A stretch of 64,000 nt of DNA. Source: Coprobacillus cateniformis. GTDB lineage: Bacteria; Bacillota_I; Bacilli_A; Erysipelotrichales; Coprobacillaceae. Of this stretch, positions 32,968 through 41,277 are shown in pieces. A program made the translations under genes and the position numbers. The stretch's first letter is position 1, and every line of letters begins with the position of its first letter. The stretch lies in assembly GCF_009767585.1 (NCBI RefSeq), contig NZ_WSNW01000001.1:2262090-2326089 (forward strand), written 5' to 3'. The notes beneath the pieces were generated by a model. That model was not told where the DNA came from. It saw only the letters and a list, made by a program, of their open reading frames with translations, and ran no database searches.

Positions 32968-35616
32968 ATGGCAAGTAAAAAGCAAGAAATAAGAAAACAG
33001 ATTAAGAAAAAGGAAGCAAAAGAACTAGAAGAATTAGGGTTAAACCCTGATGTAGAAGTTGTTGATTTAAATGATGATTTAGGTGAAGATATTCAAATAG
33101 AAACTTTTGAAGATGTTGTAAAAAAACCTGCACAACCTATTGAATTTAATACAACACCACAAAAACAGAAAAAGGGATTATTTGGTTCAATTAAAGGAGC
33201 TTTTTCACAGGATAATAAAATATTAAAAAAACTAGAAAAGCAAGCTGAACAGGTTTTAGGTTTAGAAGCGACTTATCAAGCAATGAGTGATGAGGAACTT
33301 GCTCATCAAACTGATATTTTTAGAGAAAGAATCAATGCTGGTGAGAGTCTAGATGATATCTTGATTGAAGCTTTTGCAACTGTAAGAGAAGCTGCTTTTA
33401 GAAAATTAGGTTTAAAAGCATTTAAGGTTCAAATTATGGGAGCTATTTCTTTGCACAATGGTGATATTGCTGAGATGAAAACCGGTGAAGGAAAAACTTT
33501 AACTTCTATTTTTCCTGTCTATTTAAATGCATTAGATGGTAAAGGTGTGCATGTTGTTACTGTTAATGATTATTTAGCTGGTCGTGATAAAACTGACAAT
33601 GGGAAAGTTTTAGAATTTTTAGGTCTAACAGTTGGCTTAAATATGCGTGAATTAACTAAGGAAGAAAAAAGAGCTCAACATGCTTGTGATGTCACTTATA
33701 CAACAAATGCTGAACTTGGATTTGATTATTTAAGAGATAATATGGTCACAAGATTAGAAGATAAAGTTTTAAGACCATTAAATTATGCTTTGGTTGATGA
33801 AGTTGACTCTATTTTAGTCGATGAATCAAGAACACCATTAATTATTTCTGGTGGTAAGAAAAATACAGCAGCTTTATATGTTCAAGCAGATAAATTTGTA
33901 AAGTCTTTGATTGTTGAAAAAGATTATGAAGTAGATATTGAAAGTAAAACTGTTTCATTAACATCTAGTGGGATTGAAAAAGCAGAAAAGGGATTTAAAA
34001 TTAATAACTTATATGATCCTGAACATACAGCGTTAGTTCATCATATTAATCAGGCATTAAAAGCCAATTATACAATGCAACGTGATGTTGAATATATGAT
34101 TGCAACAGAAGATGGAAGCCATGATATTCGTAATGCAAGTATTATGATTATTGATCAATTTACAGGTCGTGTTATGCCAGGACGTGCATATAGTGACGGT
34201 CTTCATCAAGCTATTGAAGCTAAAGAAGGAGTTCCTATTAAGGAAGAAACTGTCACTCTAGCAACTATTACTTATCAGAATTTTTTCCGTTTATTTAATA
34301 AGTTAGCGGGTATGACTGGAACTGCAAAAACAGAAGAAGAAGAATTCAGAACAATATATAATATGCGTGTTATTGAAATTCCAACGAATAAACCAATTAT
34401 TAGAGATGATAAACCTGATTTGGTTTTTGCTAATCAAAAAGCAAAATTTAAAGCGATTTGTGATGAGGTTGAAAGAAGACATAGTTATGGGCAACCGATT
34501 CTTTTAGGAACAGTCTCTGTTGAAACATCTGAATTACTGAGTAGAATGCTTAATAAGCGTGGAATTAAACATAATGTTTTAAATGCGAAAAACCATGCCA
34601 AAGAAGCTTTAATTATTGAAAAAGCAGGGGTTATGGGTGCTGTTACAATTGCTACAAACATGGCTGGACGTGGAACTGACATCAAATTAGGTGAAGGTGT
34701 TTATGATCTTGGTGGTTTAATGGTTATTGGTAGTGAAAGACATGAATCTAGACGTATTGATAATCAGTTAAGAGGACGTTCTGGACGTCAAGGAGATCCT
34801 GGATGCTCATTATTCTTTGTTTCATTTGAAGATGAGTTAATGCAAAGATTTGCGAATGAGAAAGTACAGCAGTTTACTGGTAACTTCTTAGAAGATGAAG
34901 CTATTGAAAGTAAGATGGTCACAAAATCAATCGAGGGTGCTCAAAAACGTGTTGAAGGTCAGAACTTCGATATTCGTAAACAATTGTTACAATATGATGA
35001 TGTGATGAGACAACAACGTGAAATTATGTATAAAGAACGTGATGATATTATGTCTGAAGATGATTTAGGTGATATTGTTAAAGGTATGTTTGAACAATCT
35101 GTTGAATATACAGTACGTAGTTTTACAAAGTCTGATGGTAAACATGATCTTGTTGATGTTGATGGTGTTTTAAATTATATTTCTAAGAATTATATGTTAT
35201 TGGCGACTTTAAAAGCAAATCATAAAGAAAATGTTGAAAACGATCCACAAAAGGTAGCGAAGAGTTTATCTGAAGTTGTTTATATGCAATATCAAAATAG
35301 ATTTAATAAAGATTTGCCTGCAGAAGTTAAGCTTGATTATGAAAGAAGAGTTTTATTAGGTGTTATTGATCATACATGGATTAACCATATAGATGCAATG
35401 CAAAAATTAAGAAATGGTATTTACTTAAGAGCATATGCTCAAAAAGATCCATTACAAGAATATACAGAAGAAGCATTTTATATGTTTGAAGAAATGACAA
35501 AATCAATTTCTCAGGATATCACTAGAAATATTGTTCATATGGGAATTGCTCCTGGAAGTGAACAAGAAAAAGAAATTCCAGCAATTCAAATTGAATTGGA
35601 GTTTAAAGCAGATTAA
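32968..35616 (+). CDS. secA: Preprotein translocase ATPase SecA (with N-terminal extension)
   Basis: 882 residues from ATG 32968, chosen for its AAAGGAG; an ORF start 96 bases earlier has none. SecA drives secretory proteins through SecYEG. Blocks: MKTGEGKTLTS (Walker A, Lys176), LVDEVDSILVDESRTPLIIS (Walker B), TNMAGRGTDIKLG, RGRSGRQGDPG. The family's usual start (GLFGSIKGAF..KLEK) only begins near residue 70; the first 68 residues are an additional charged segment (KKQEIRKQIKKKEAKELEE, then an acidic part). The C-terminal zinc-binding Cys motif is missing (it ends ELEFKAD), as in some other Firmicutes. Its stop overlaps the start of prfB (TAATG). Confidence 0.95.
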   Translation: MASKKQEIRKQIKKKEAKELEELGLNPDVEVVDLNDDLGEDIQIETFEDVVKKPAQPIEFNTTPQKQKKGLFGSIKGAFSQDNKILKKLEKQAEQVLGLEATYQAMSDEELAHQTDIFRERINAGESLDDILIEAFATVREAAFRKLGLKAFKVQIMGAISLHNGDIAEMKTGEGKTLTSIFPVYLNALDGKGVHVVTVNDYLAGRDKTDNGKVLEFLGLTVGLNMRELTKEEKRAQHACDVTYTTNAELGFDYLRDNMVTRLEDKVLRPLNYALVDEVDSILVDESRTPLIISGGKKNTAALYVQADKFVKSLIVEKDYEVDIESKTVSLTSSGIEKAEKGFKINNLYDPEHTALVHHINQALKANYTMQRDVEYMIATEDGSHDIRNASIMIIDQFTGRVMPGRAYSDGLHQAIEAKEGVPIKEETVTLATITYQNFFRLFNKLAGMTGTAKTEEEEFRTIYNMRVIEIPTNKPIIRDDKPDLVFANQKAKFKAICDEVERRHSYGQPILLGTVSVETSELLSRMLNKRGIKHNVLNAKNHAKEALIIEKAGVMGAVTIATNMAGRGTDIKLGEGVYDLGGLMVIGSERHESRRIDNQLRGRSGRQGDPGCSLFFVSFEDELMQRFANEKVQQFTGNFLEDEAIESKMVTKSIEGAQKRVEGQNFDIRKQLLQYDDVMRQQREIMYKERDDIMSEDDLGDIVKGMFEQSVEYTVRSFTKSDGKHDLVDVDGVLNYISKNYMLLATLKANHKENVENDPQKVAKSLSEVVYMQYQNRFNKDLPAEVKLDYERRVLLGVIDHTWINHIDAMQKLRNGIYLRAYAQKDPLQEYTEEAFYMFEEMTKSISQDITRNIVHMGIAPGSEQEKEIPAIQIELEFKAD

Positions 35617-36731
35617 TGGAATTATATGAAGTAAAAAATGGGCTTGAAAGAGCCCGTTTATTACTCAATGAATTATTTGTTTCTATTGATATTGAGGGTT
35701 TAAAAAGAGAAATTGAAGGTTTAACTGTACAGACATTAGATGAACACTTTTGGAATAATCAAGAACAAGCAAAAAAGATATATAATCAATTAAATGAAAT
35801 GAAAAAAACAACAGATACATATGATGATCTCGTATCATCACTCAATGATTTAGATGAAACATATGACTATGTAAAAGAAACAGAGGATACTGATTTCAAA
35901 GAAGCATTGGATCAAGATTATGAGTTGTTTGAGAAGCATCTTAATGATTTTGAGAAAACATTATTATTTTCTGGTGAATATGATCATCATAATGCAATTG
36001 TAGAAATTCATCCTGGTGCTGGGGGAACTGAATCTCAAGACTGGGCAGCTATGTTAATGCGTATGTATCAAAGATATGGTGATAAAAAAGATTTTAAAGT
36101 TGAAGTTTTAGATTATTTAGATGGTGAAGAGGCTGGATTGAAATCAGTTACTTTACGATTTATTGGGTATAATGCATATGGGCATCTCAAGGCTGAAAAA
36201 GGTGTTCATCGTCTTGTTCGTATTTCTCCTTTTGATTCTTCTAAGAGACGTCATACATCATTTGCTTCAGTAGATGTTATGCCAGAATTTGATAATGATA
36301 TCGAAATTGAAATCGATCAGAATGATTTAAGAATAGACACATATCGAGCTTCTGGAGCTGGTGGGCAGCATATTAATAAAACGGATTCAGCTATCCGTAT
36401 TACACATATTCCTACTCATATTGTTGTGACTTGTCAATCACAACGCTCTCAGATACAAAATAGAGAACAAGCTCTTATTATGTTAAAATCTAAATTATAT
36501 CAAGTCATGCTTGAAGAACAAGCTTCAAAGTTAAGTGATATTAAGGGTGAACAAAAGGCAATTGAATGGGGAAGTCAAATTCGTTCATATGTTTTGCATC
36601 CTTATTCAATGGTTAAGGATAATCGCAGTGGGTATGAATCCAATAATCCTAAAGCTATTTTAGATGGTGATTTGGATGATTGTATTTATGCTTATTTAAA
36701 GGCAATGGTTAAGGAGGATGAAGATGCATAG
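35616..36731 (+). CDS. prfB: Peptide chain release factor 2
   Basis: 371 residues. The GGQ motif (Gly249-Gly250-Gln251, SGAGGQHIN) catalyses peptide release, and ISPFDSSKRRHTSFASV contains the SPF stop-codon reader of RF2 (UAA/UGA). It starts at ATG 35616 overlapping the secA stop, the classical secA-prfB order of Firmicutes. The usual programmed +1 frameshift near codon 25 (in-frame UGA after CUU) is absent: the frame runs uninterrupted from the start. The gene overlaps the beginning of yitT. Confidence 0.95.
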   Translation: MELYEVKNGLERARLLLNELFVSIDIEGLKREIEGLTVQTLDEHFWNNQEQAKKIYNQLNEMKKTTDTYDDLVSSLNDLDETYDYVKETEDTDFKEALDQDYELFEKHLNDFEKTLLFSGEYDHHNAIVEIHPGAGGTESQDWAAMLMRMYQRYGDKKDFKVEVLDYLDGEEAGLKSVTLRFIGYNAYGHLKAEKGVHRLVRISPFDSSKRRHTSFASVDVMPEFDNDIEIEIDQNDLRIDTYRASGAGGQHINKTDSAIRITHIPTHIVVTCQSQRSQIQNREQALIMLKSKLYQVMLEEQASKLSDIKGEQKAIEWGSQIRSYVLHPYSMVKDNRSGYESNNPKAILDGDLDDCIYAYLKAMVKEDEDA

Positions 36732-37602
36732 TTTAAAAAGAGTGATTAGAGATAGTCTTTTGGTTGTGTTAGGAAATGCAGTTGTAGCATTTGGAGTTGC
36801 TGTTTTTGCTGTCCCGTCAGATTTAATTGTTGGCGGAGCAACTGGTTTATCTTTAATTATTGAACAGTTTGTTTCTGTTAACTATGCAACGATTGTATTT
36901 GGTATCAACATGGTTATGTTGATTATTGGTTTTTTGGTTTTAGGAAAGAAATTCGCTGCTGGGACTATACTTAGTTCTTTCATCTTTCCTTTTTTCTTAG
37001 GTTTATTTGAAGCTATTCCCCAATTTCAACATATTACAAATGATATTTTATTGTCTGCTATTTATGCTGGGATTTTTACTGGTGTTGGTCTAGGAATTGT
37101 TTTTCGATTAGGATACAGTACAGGGGGAATGGATGTTCCACCTATTATCCTGAATAAAAAGAAAGGTGTTTCAGTTGCTTTGGCTATTAATGTTTTAGAT
37201 ATTATGATATTAGTAGGACAAGTCTTCTTTTCTAGTTTTGAAGGTATCCTGTATGGAATTATTACTGTCTTTGTATCGACATTTGTTTTAGACCAGGTGA
37301 TTGTTATGGGAGAAAAGAATCTTCAAGTTCTTGTTATTTCAGCTGAACACGAAAAAATTGCTGAGGCTATTTTTAATGAAATTGATAGAGGGTGTACTTT
37401 TGTAAATGTAACAACTGGATATTTTCATCATCAACAAAAAGCTGTTCTCTGTGTTGCAAATAACCGTGAATATGCAAAAATAAATGATTTGGTTATGGAA
37501 ATAGATCCAGCTGCTTTTATTATTGGTAGTGAAATCCATAGTGTTAAAGGACGTGGATTTACTTTACCTAATATAGATTTAGAGAAAAGAGATCATGTAT
37601 AA
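36724..37602 (+). CDS. YitT family membrane protein (DUF161 + DUF2179)
   Basis: 292 residues. Five to six membrane helices (about 8-170) with the family blocks AVFAVPSDLIVGGATGLS and GVGLGIVFRLGYSTGGMDVP, then a cytoplasmic DUF2179 domain (about 200-290) with GCTFVNVTTGYF and PAAFIIGSEIHSVKGRGFT. The function is unknown; YitT proteins are common in Firmicutes. An ATG at 36718 touches the AAGGAGG (36711-36717), so ATG 36724 is preferred. It overlaps the end of prfB and ends at a bidirectional terminator. Confidence 0.9.
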   Translation: MHSLKRVIRDSLLVVLGNAVVAFGVAVFAVPSDLIVGGATGLSLIIEQFVSVNYATIVFGINMVMLIIGFLVLGKKFAAGTILSSFIFPFFLGLFEAIPQFQHITNDILLSAIYAGIFTGVGLGIVFRLGYSTGGMDVPPIILNKKKGVSVALAINVLDIMILVGQVFFSSFEGILYGIITVFVSTFVLDQVIVMGEKNLQVLVISAEHEKIAEAIFNEIDRGCTFVNVTTGYFHHQQKAVLCVANNREYAKINDLVMEIDPAAFIIGSEIHSVKGRGFTLPNIDLEKRDHV

Positions 37603-37638
37603 AATAACAGCATACCTATTTGGTAATGCTGTTATTTT
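37601..37638. terminator. Bidirectional terminator between yitT and the DUF6120-like gene
   Basis: AAAATAACAGCAT (37601-37613) and ATGCTGTTATTTT (37626-37638) are perfect reverse complements. A/T tails on both sides serve the convergent genes. Confidence 0.75.
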
Positions 37639-37643
37639 AATGG

Positions 37644-38060
37644 TTAATCTTCAACGACTTCCCCATAATCCTCTATAATCGTTTCTTCATAAGTGATTTG
37701 ACTCTCCTGTATTTCCTGTAATGCACGATAATAGGTATAAATGATAAATGTTGCTGTTAAAAGAAAAATAGTAATAAGAAAAATCCCTATGCGTTTTATT
37801 ATTTTTCTAACTTTCATATGGTTAATAATGAATTCACTTTCAATATGTTCATAATATGCTGCTATAATCGTTTCTGGAATACCAAACTGTTCATAATAAT
37901 CATCACATTTGTAATCGGGGTGATGAGTCTCAAATTCTTGAAGCATTTCTTGTAAATAAATAAGAAATGCTTTTTCTTGTTTGCCTAATAAAGGAAAACG
38001 AGAACGAATCTTTTTATAATATTTTTTTGTTTCTTTATTTTGAAATTTTAATGTTTTCAT
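37644..38060 (-). CDS. Small single-pass membrane protein, DUF6120-like
   Basis: 138 residues. A soluble N-terminal part (about 1-90) with RFPLLGKQEKAFLIYLQEML and YKCDDYYEQFGIPETIIAAYY, then one membrane helix (about 93-113) and an acidic tail (TIIEDYGEVVED). The N-terminal part resembles DUF1700/DUF6120 proteins that are encoded beside PadR regulators. Its start overlaps the PadR-like gene by 26 bases. Together they look like a regulator plus membrane-partner pair; function unknown. Confidence 0.6.
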   Translation of the reverse strand: MKTLKFQNKETKKYYKKIRSRFPLLGKQEKAFLIYLQEMLQEFETHHPDYKCDDYYEQFGIPETIIAAYYEHIESEFIINHMKVRKIIKRIGIFLITIFLLTATFIIYTYYRALQEIQESQITYEETIIEDYGEVVED

Positions 38061-38355
38061 TGTTTAAAATATCCTTAATAACTTCTTTTAATTCTAGATA
38101 ACGACGTTTTAATGTATCAAGTCTAACAGTTCCAGCAGATTCTATATGATAATAAGTATGATTATCTCTTTTGTATTGAGTAATCAAATGTGATTCAAGA
38201 AAGAAGAACAGTGAAGTTAATACGACGCCTTCTTTGATACTTAATGTATTTTGAAAATGTAAAAAGGATGTCAATTCTTCACTTGTGCAATCTCTTTGAT
38301 TTAAAATAGCTAAGATTAACATTTCTAATTTGAAAAAACGGTCATTATGTATCAT
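38035..38355 (-). CDS. PadR-like winged-helix regulator
   Basis: 106 residues. The pattern LEMLILAILNQRDCTSEELTSFL, followed by a wing with LITQYKRDNHTYYHIESAG, is that of the short PadR family. GVVLTSLFFFLES occupies the recognition helix region, but the usual Gly-Thr-Iyr (GTLYP) block is altered, so family membership is moderate. It overlaps the downstream membrane-protein gene and probably autoregulates. The ATG is preceded by AAGGAGTAAG. Confidence 0.7.
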   Translation of the reverse strand: MIHNDRFFKLEMLILAILNQRDCTSEELTSFLHFQNTLSIKEGVVLTSLFFFLESHLITQYKRDNHTYYHIESAGTVRLDTLKRRYLELKEVIKDILNNENIKISK

Positions 38356-38391
38356 GGTCTTACTCCTTAATATATATTATAACAAGATTCT

Positions 38392-39237
38392 TTATGAATG
38401 GAAGAACTGTTCAATAAAATCTTGTGTTTTTTGATCGATTTCATCTTGTTTTCTGGTAATAAATACAATATCTGTATACAGTTCTTCATCATGTAATATC
38501 ACGCTTATTAATGACTTATTATCGACTAGTGAAAGGGCACTTTGAGGAATAATAGCAATACCTAGCCCACAAGAAGCCCATGTTAAAGATGTTCGACAAT
38601 CATCACTTGTCATTTTGATAAAAGGATTAAAATGCTGATTGAGACAGTAATCAGTTATTAAGCTTAAATAGCGTTGATGAATGATAAGAGGAGAATGCTG
38701 ATAGTCTTTTATATATTGCATATTTTCATTGAGATAGGAAGAATGACCAACTGCAACCATTGGTTCACTCTTATAATGTTTTGTAAAAACATGACTTTGA
38801 TCAAAAGGTGTTCTGACAAGACCAACATCAATATTATGAGCTAATAAAAGATCAATCATTTCATATGTGGTTCCTTCATGAATACGAAATGATAATAATT
38901 TATTTCTGATAAGATAGTCCTGAATCTTTTCAATAAGACCTGAATTTGACGAGGTAATTCCAATTCTTATAATTTCGTTTTGGGTTTCTTTCATTTCATG
39001 TAGTGTCATTTCGCTTAGAGTCAATATTTGGAGACTACGCTTATAAAAGAGTTTACCAGCTTGTGTCAGTTCAACTTTACGGTGTCCTCGTTTTAATAAC
39101 TGAACACCTAGCTCATCTTCTAATTGTTTTAATTGAGTAGATAGAGGGGGTTGAGCCATATGTAATACTTGTGCAGCTTTTGAAATAGTTCCTTCTTCAA
39201 CTATTGTTTTAAAATAAATCATTTGTTTGATATCCAT
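38392..39237 (-). CDS. LysR-family transcriptional regulator
   Basis: 281 residues. The N-terminal winged HTH (about 1-60) reads IVEEGTISKAAQVLHMAQPPLSTQLKQLE, a classical LysR start. The C-terminal effector domain contains IRIGITSSNSGLI and PLIIHQRYLSL. The nearest divergent neighbour is the short XRE gene on the same strand, so no adjacent metabolic target is evident. The effector is unknown. Confidence 0.93.
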   Translation of the reverse strand: MDIKQMIYFKTIVEEGTISKAAQVLHMAQPPLSTQLKQLEDELGVQLLKRGHRKVELTQAGKLFYKRSLQILTLSEMTLHEMKETQNEIIRIGITSSNSGLIEKIQDYLIRNKLLSFRIHEGTTYEMIDLLLAHNIDVGLVRTPFDQSHVFTKHYKSEPMVAVGHSSYLNENMQYIKDYQHSPLIIHQRYLSLITDYCLNQHFNPFIKMTSDDCRTSLTWASCGLGIAIIPQSALSLVDNKSLISVILHDEELYTDIVFITRKQDEIDQKTQDFIEQFFHS

Positions 39238-39328
39238 GCTGATTCTCCTATATATTTTATAAATATATTCAAAAAGTGATAATTATGAAATTCATTTCAA
39301 AAAAGCATTTTTTATGTATTGTTATAGA

Positions 39329-39541
39329 TTAAACGGATAAAACTTTATTTTTCGTATAAATGATATCATTGGGAGTACAATCAAGAATTTCGCACAATTT
39401 CAAAAGTGTAAGAACAGTAATGTTTTTATTGTTTTTTAGTCTATTCAAAGTTTTATTATCGATACCTTGTTTTAATAACTGATATTGTGAAATATTTTTC
39501 TTCTTCATTGTTTCCCATAATGGGCTATAATCTATCATCAT
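39329..39541 (-). CDS. Short Cro/C1-type (XRE) DNA-binding protein
   Basis: 70 residues, only an HTH: YSPLWETMKKKNISQYQLLK, NKTLNRLKNNKNITVLTLLK and CEILDCTPNDIIY, the YozG/HTH_26 pattern. AGGAG (39547-39551 on the - strand) serves either ATG 39541 or ATG 39538. It is divergent from the CAP-domain gene, and a perfect palindrome overlapping the promoter of that gene lies between them, so it probably represses it. Confidence 0.88.
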   Translation of the reverse strand: MMIDYSPLWETMKKKNISQYQLLKQGIDNKTLNRLKNNKNITVLTLLKLCEILDCTPNDIIYTKNKVLSV

Positions 39542-39584
39542 GACCACTCCTTTTTAATCCATTATAAAGAAAATGGAATTTATT

Positions 39585-39617
39585 AACATTGTGTATATAT
39601 CCACAATGTTGTATAAT
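39585..39617 (+). promoter_or_regulatory. Promoter with operator palindrome between XRE and CAP genes
   Basis: AACATTGTG (39585-39593) and CACAATGTT (39602-39610) are perfect reverse complements with an 8-base spacer. A rightward promoter sits on it: TTGTGT (39589-39594), 17 bases, TATAAT (39612-39617). A TATAAT read leftwards (39561-39566) could serve the XRE gene. A second palindrome TTCAATA-N4-TATTGAA is at 39680-39697 next to the CAP ribosome binding site. Confidence 0.55.
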
Positions 39618-39710
39618 GCATTTGTTCAATAAAAATATTTTAACAAATACATAGAAAATATAAAGTTATTTTTTAAGTATTCAATACAAATATTGAACAG
39701 GAGGTATAAA

Positions 39711-41000
39711 ATGAAGTTAAAACGTGATGACATAAGTCAAAAGAATATTTGGATAATGATAGTGGGGGCTATTATCATTCTTCTAACAATAACAATATTA
39801 AGAAATAAGTCTCAAGCTATAGTTCTTAAAAATAAGTCTTTAACATTAGAATATGGTGAATTGTTATCAATGGAGATAACTGATTATTTAGATCTTGATC
39901 AAACCAAGAAAGAAATGATTTCAGATATTAAAATGGATACTTCAGCTATAATATATGAAAATGGTAAAGATTATCCTGCTATAGGAAATTATAAAATTAT
40001 ATTGTCATATAAAAATGAGAAAGCAACTCTTCAGTTGTATGTCAAAGATACAATTGCTCCAGTATTTAAAGATTTTATAACTGAAGTTGAATTTATGAAG
40101 GGGAAGCAACCATCAGATGAAGAATTAAAAACATTATTGAGTGTAGAAGATTTAGATGAAACAACAGTACACATTGATCATTCTCGAGTTGATTATACAA
40201 AAGTAGGTGTTTATCAAACAACAGTTACTGCTTCTGATTCTTCCCATAATAAAGAAGTCAAAGATATTATGGTGAATATTAGTGAACCGACCCTTCGATT
40301 AGATAAAACCAATGCAACATTATATGAAGAAGAAAATCTTATTTTGAAAGCAGAAGTTAAGGGAAATGATTCAAAGGTAACATTTCAATCTAGTGATACA
40401 TCAATTGTTGTGGTTAATACTCAAGGAAGAGTAACTGCTATAAAAAGTGGAACAGCGACTATTATTGCTGAAGCAAATGGAGTTCAGGCAAAATGTCAAA
40501 TAACAGTAGAATCGTTACCAAATGGTGCAACAAAAACAATTGAAAAAGATAACCAAGGGAATCAAGTGACAGTGGTAAAGCCTCCAAAGATGAAAGACCA
40601 TTCAAGTCCTTCATTACATGAATCTGGAGAAACTGATAGAAGTTATGATCTAGCGAGTGCAAAAGAAGCATTTCAACTGCAAAATAGAGAGCGTGCAAAA
40701 CAAGGATTAGCTGCTCTTCAGTGGAGTGATTCGTTGTATGAAACAGCCAAGATTCGTGCAAAAGAAATTGTTACACAATTTTCTCATACACGACCTAATG
40801 GTGGTGATATCTTTGACATGATTCAAATTTCATGGAAAAGTGCTGGTGAGAATATTGGAATGGGAACCCCATTAGCTTCATCAATGGTCAATATGTGGAT
40901 GAACAGTGCTGGTCATAAAGCAAATATCTTAGCAGACAATACGCATGCAGCAGTCGCAAAATATGGGAACTATTGGGTAACTATCTTTGTCAAACAGTAA
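39711..41000 (+). CDS. Membrane-anchored CAP/SCP-domain protein with Big_2 domain
   Basis: 429 residues. A membrane helix (about 13-30) anchors it outside. Then come two Ig-like segments (about 35-190), a bacterial Ig-like group 2 domain (about 192-270, with LRLDKTNATLYEEENLIL and VTAIKSGTATIIAEANG), a linker, and a C-terminal CAP/YkwD domain (about 305-429) with ALQWSDSLYETAKIRAKEIV, FSHTRPNGG, SAGENIGMG and MWMNSAGHKANIL. CAP proteins of Firmicutes are extracellular and of uncertain activity. ATG 39711 follows AGGAGG; the upstream TTG is part of that site. Probable repression by the XRE protein. A strong terminator follows. Confidence 0.9.
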   Translation: MKLKRDDISQKNIWIMIVGAIIILLTITILRNKSQAIVLKNKSLTLEYGELLSMEITDYLDLDQTKKEMISDIKMDTSAIIYENGKDYPAIGNYKIILSYKNEKATLQLYVKDTIAPVFKDFITEVEFMKGKQPSDEELKTLLSVEDLDETTVHIDHSRVDYTKVGVYQTTVTASDSSHNKEVKDIMVNISEPTLRLDKTNATLYEEENLILKAEVKGNDSKVTFQSSDTSIVVVNTQGRVTAIKSGTATIIAEANGVQAKCQITVESLPNGATKTIEKDNQGNQVTVVKPPKMKDHSSPSLHESGETDRSYDLASAKEAFQLQNRERAKQGLAALQWSDSLYETAKIRAKEIVTQFSHTRPNGGDIFDMIQISWKSAGENIGMGTPLASSMVNMWMNSAGHKANILADNTHAAVAKYGNYWVTIFVKQ

Positions 41001-41059
41001 CAGATATGTTATATAAATATAGCTATAGTTTTTAATTATTTTGAGACTTATGAAAAAGT

Positions 41060-41095
41060 AACTGTATTTCATGAAAATGAAATACAGTTTTTTGC
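41060..41095 (+). terminator. Terminator after the CAP gene
   Basis: AACTGTATTTCAT (41060-41072) and ATGAAATACAGTT (41077-41089) are perfect reverse complements around GAAA, followed by six T. Confidence 0.85.
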
Positions 41096-41208
41096 TTATA
41101 TGATGTTTCAAAGATAAAAAATATATTGGTTTAAAACGATATATCATATATAATACTAGAGTTAGAAAAGAAAATATGAAGTTTGTCATATATTTAAAAT
41201 ATAGTTTA

Positions 41209-41253
41209 TATATGTATTATATATTATACATATAGTAAAGATTGGGCTATAAT
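41209..41253 (+). promoter_or_regulatory. Promoter and operator palindrome of the ABC exporter operon
   Basis: TATATGTAT (41209-41217) and ATACATATA (41226-41234) are perfect reverse complements, 8 bases apart. The right arm covers a -35-like TATACA (41225-41230), followed by 17 bases and TATAAT (41248-41253). So a repressor would block the promoter; its gene is not adjacent. Confidence 0.45.
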
Positions 41254-41277
41254 GGAAAAAGAAAGGGGTAGGGATAT

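Noticed and set aside
41100..41240. AT-rich stretch as replication origin or DnaA-box cluster
   Set aside because: It contains palindromes but no TTATCCACA-type boxes, and no dnaA or rep gene lies nearby; a transcription control region explains it better.
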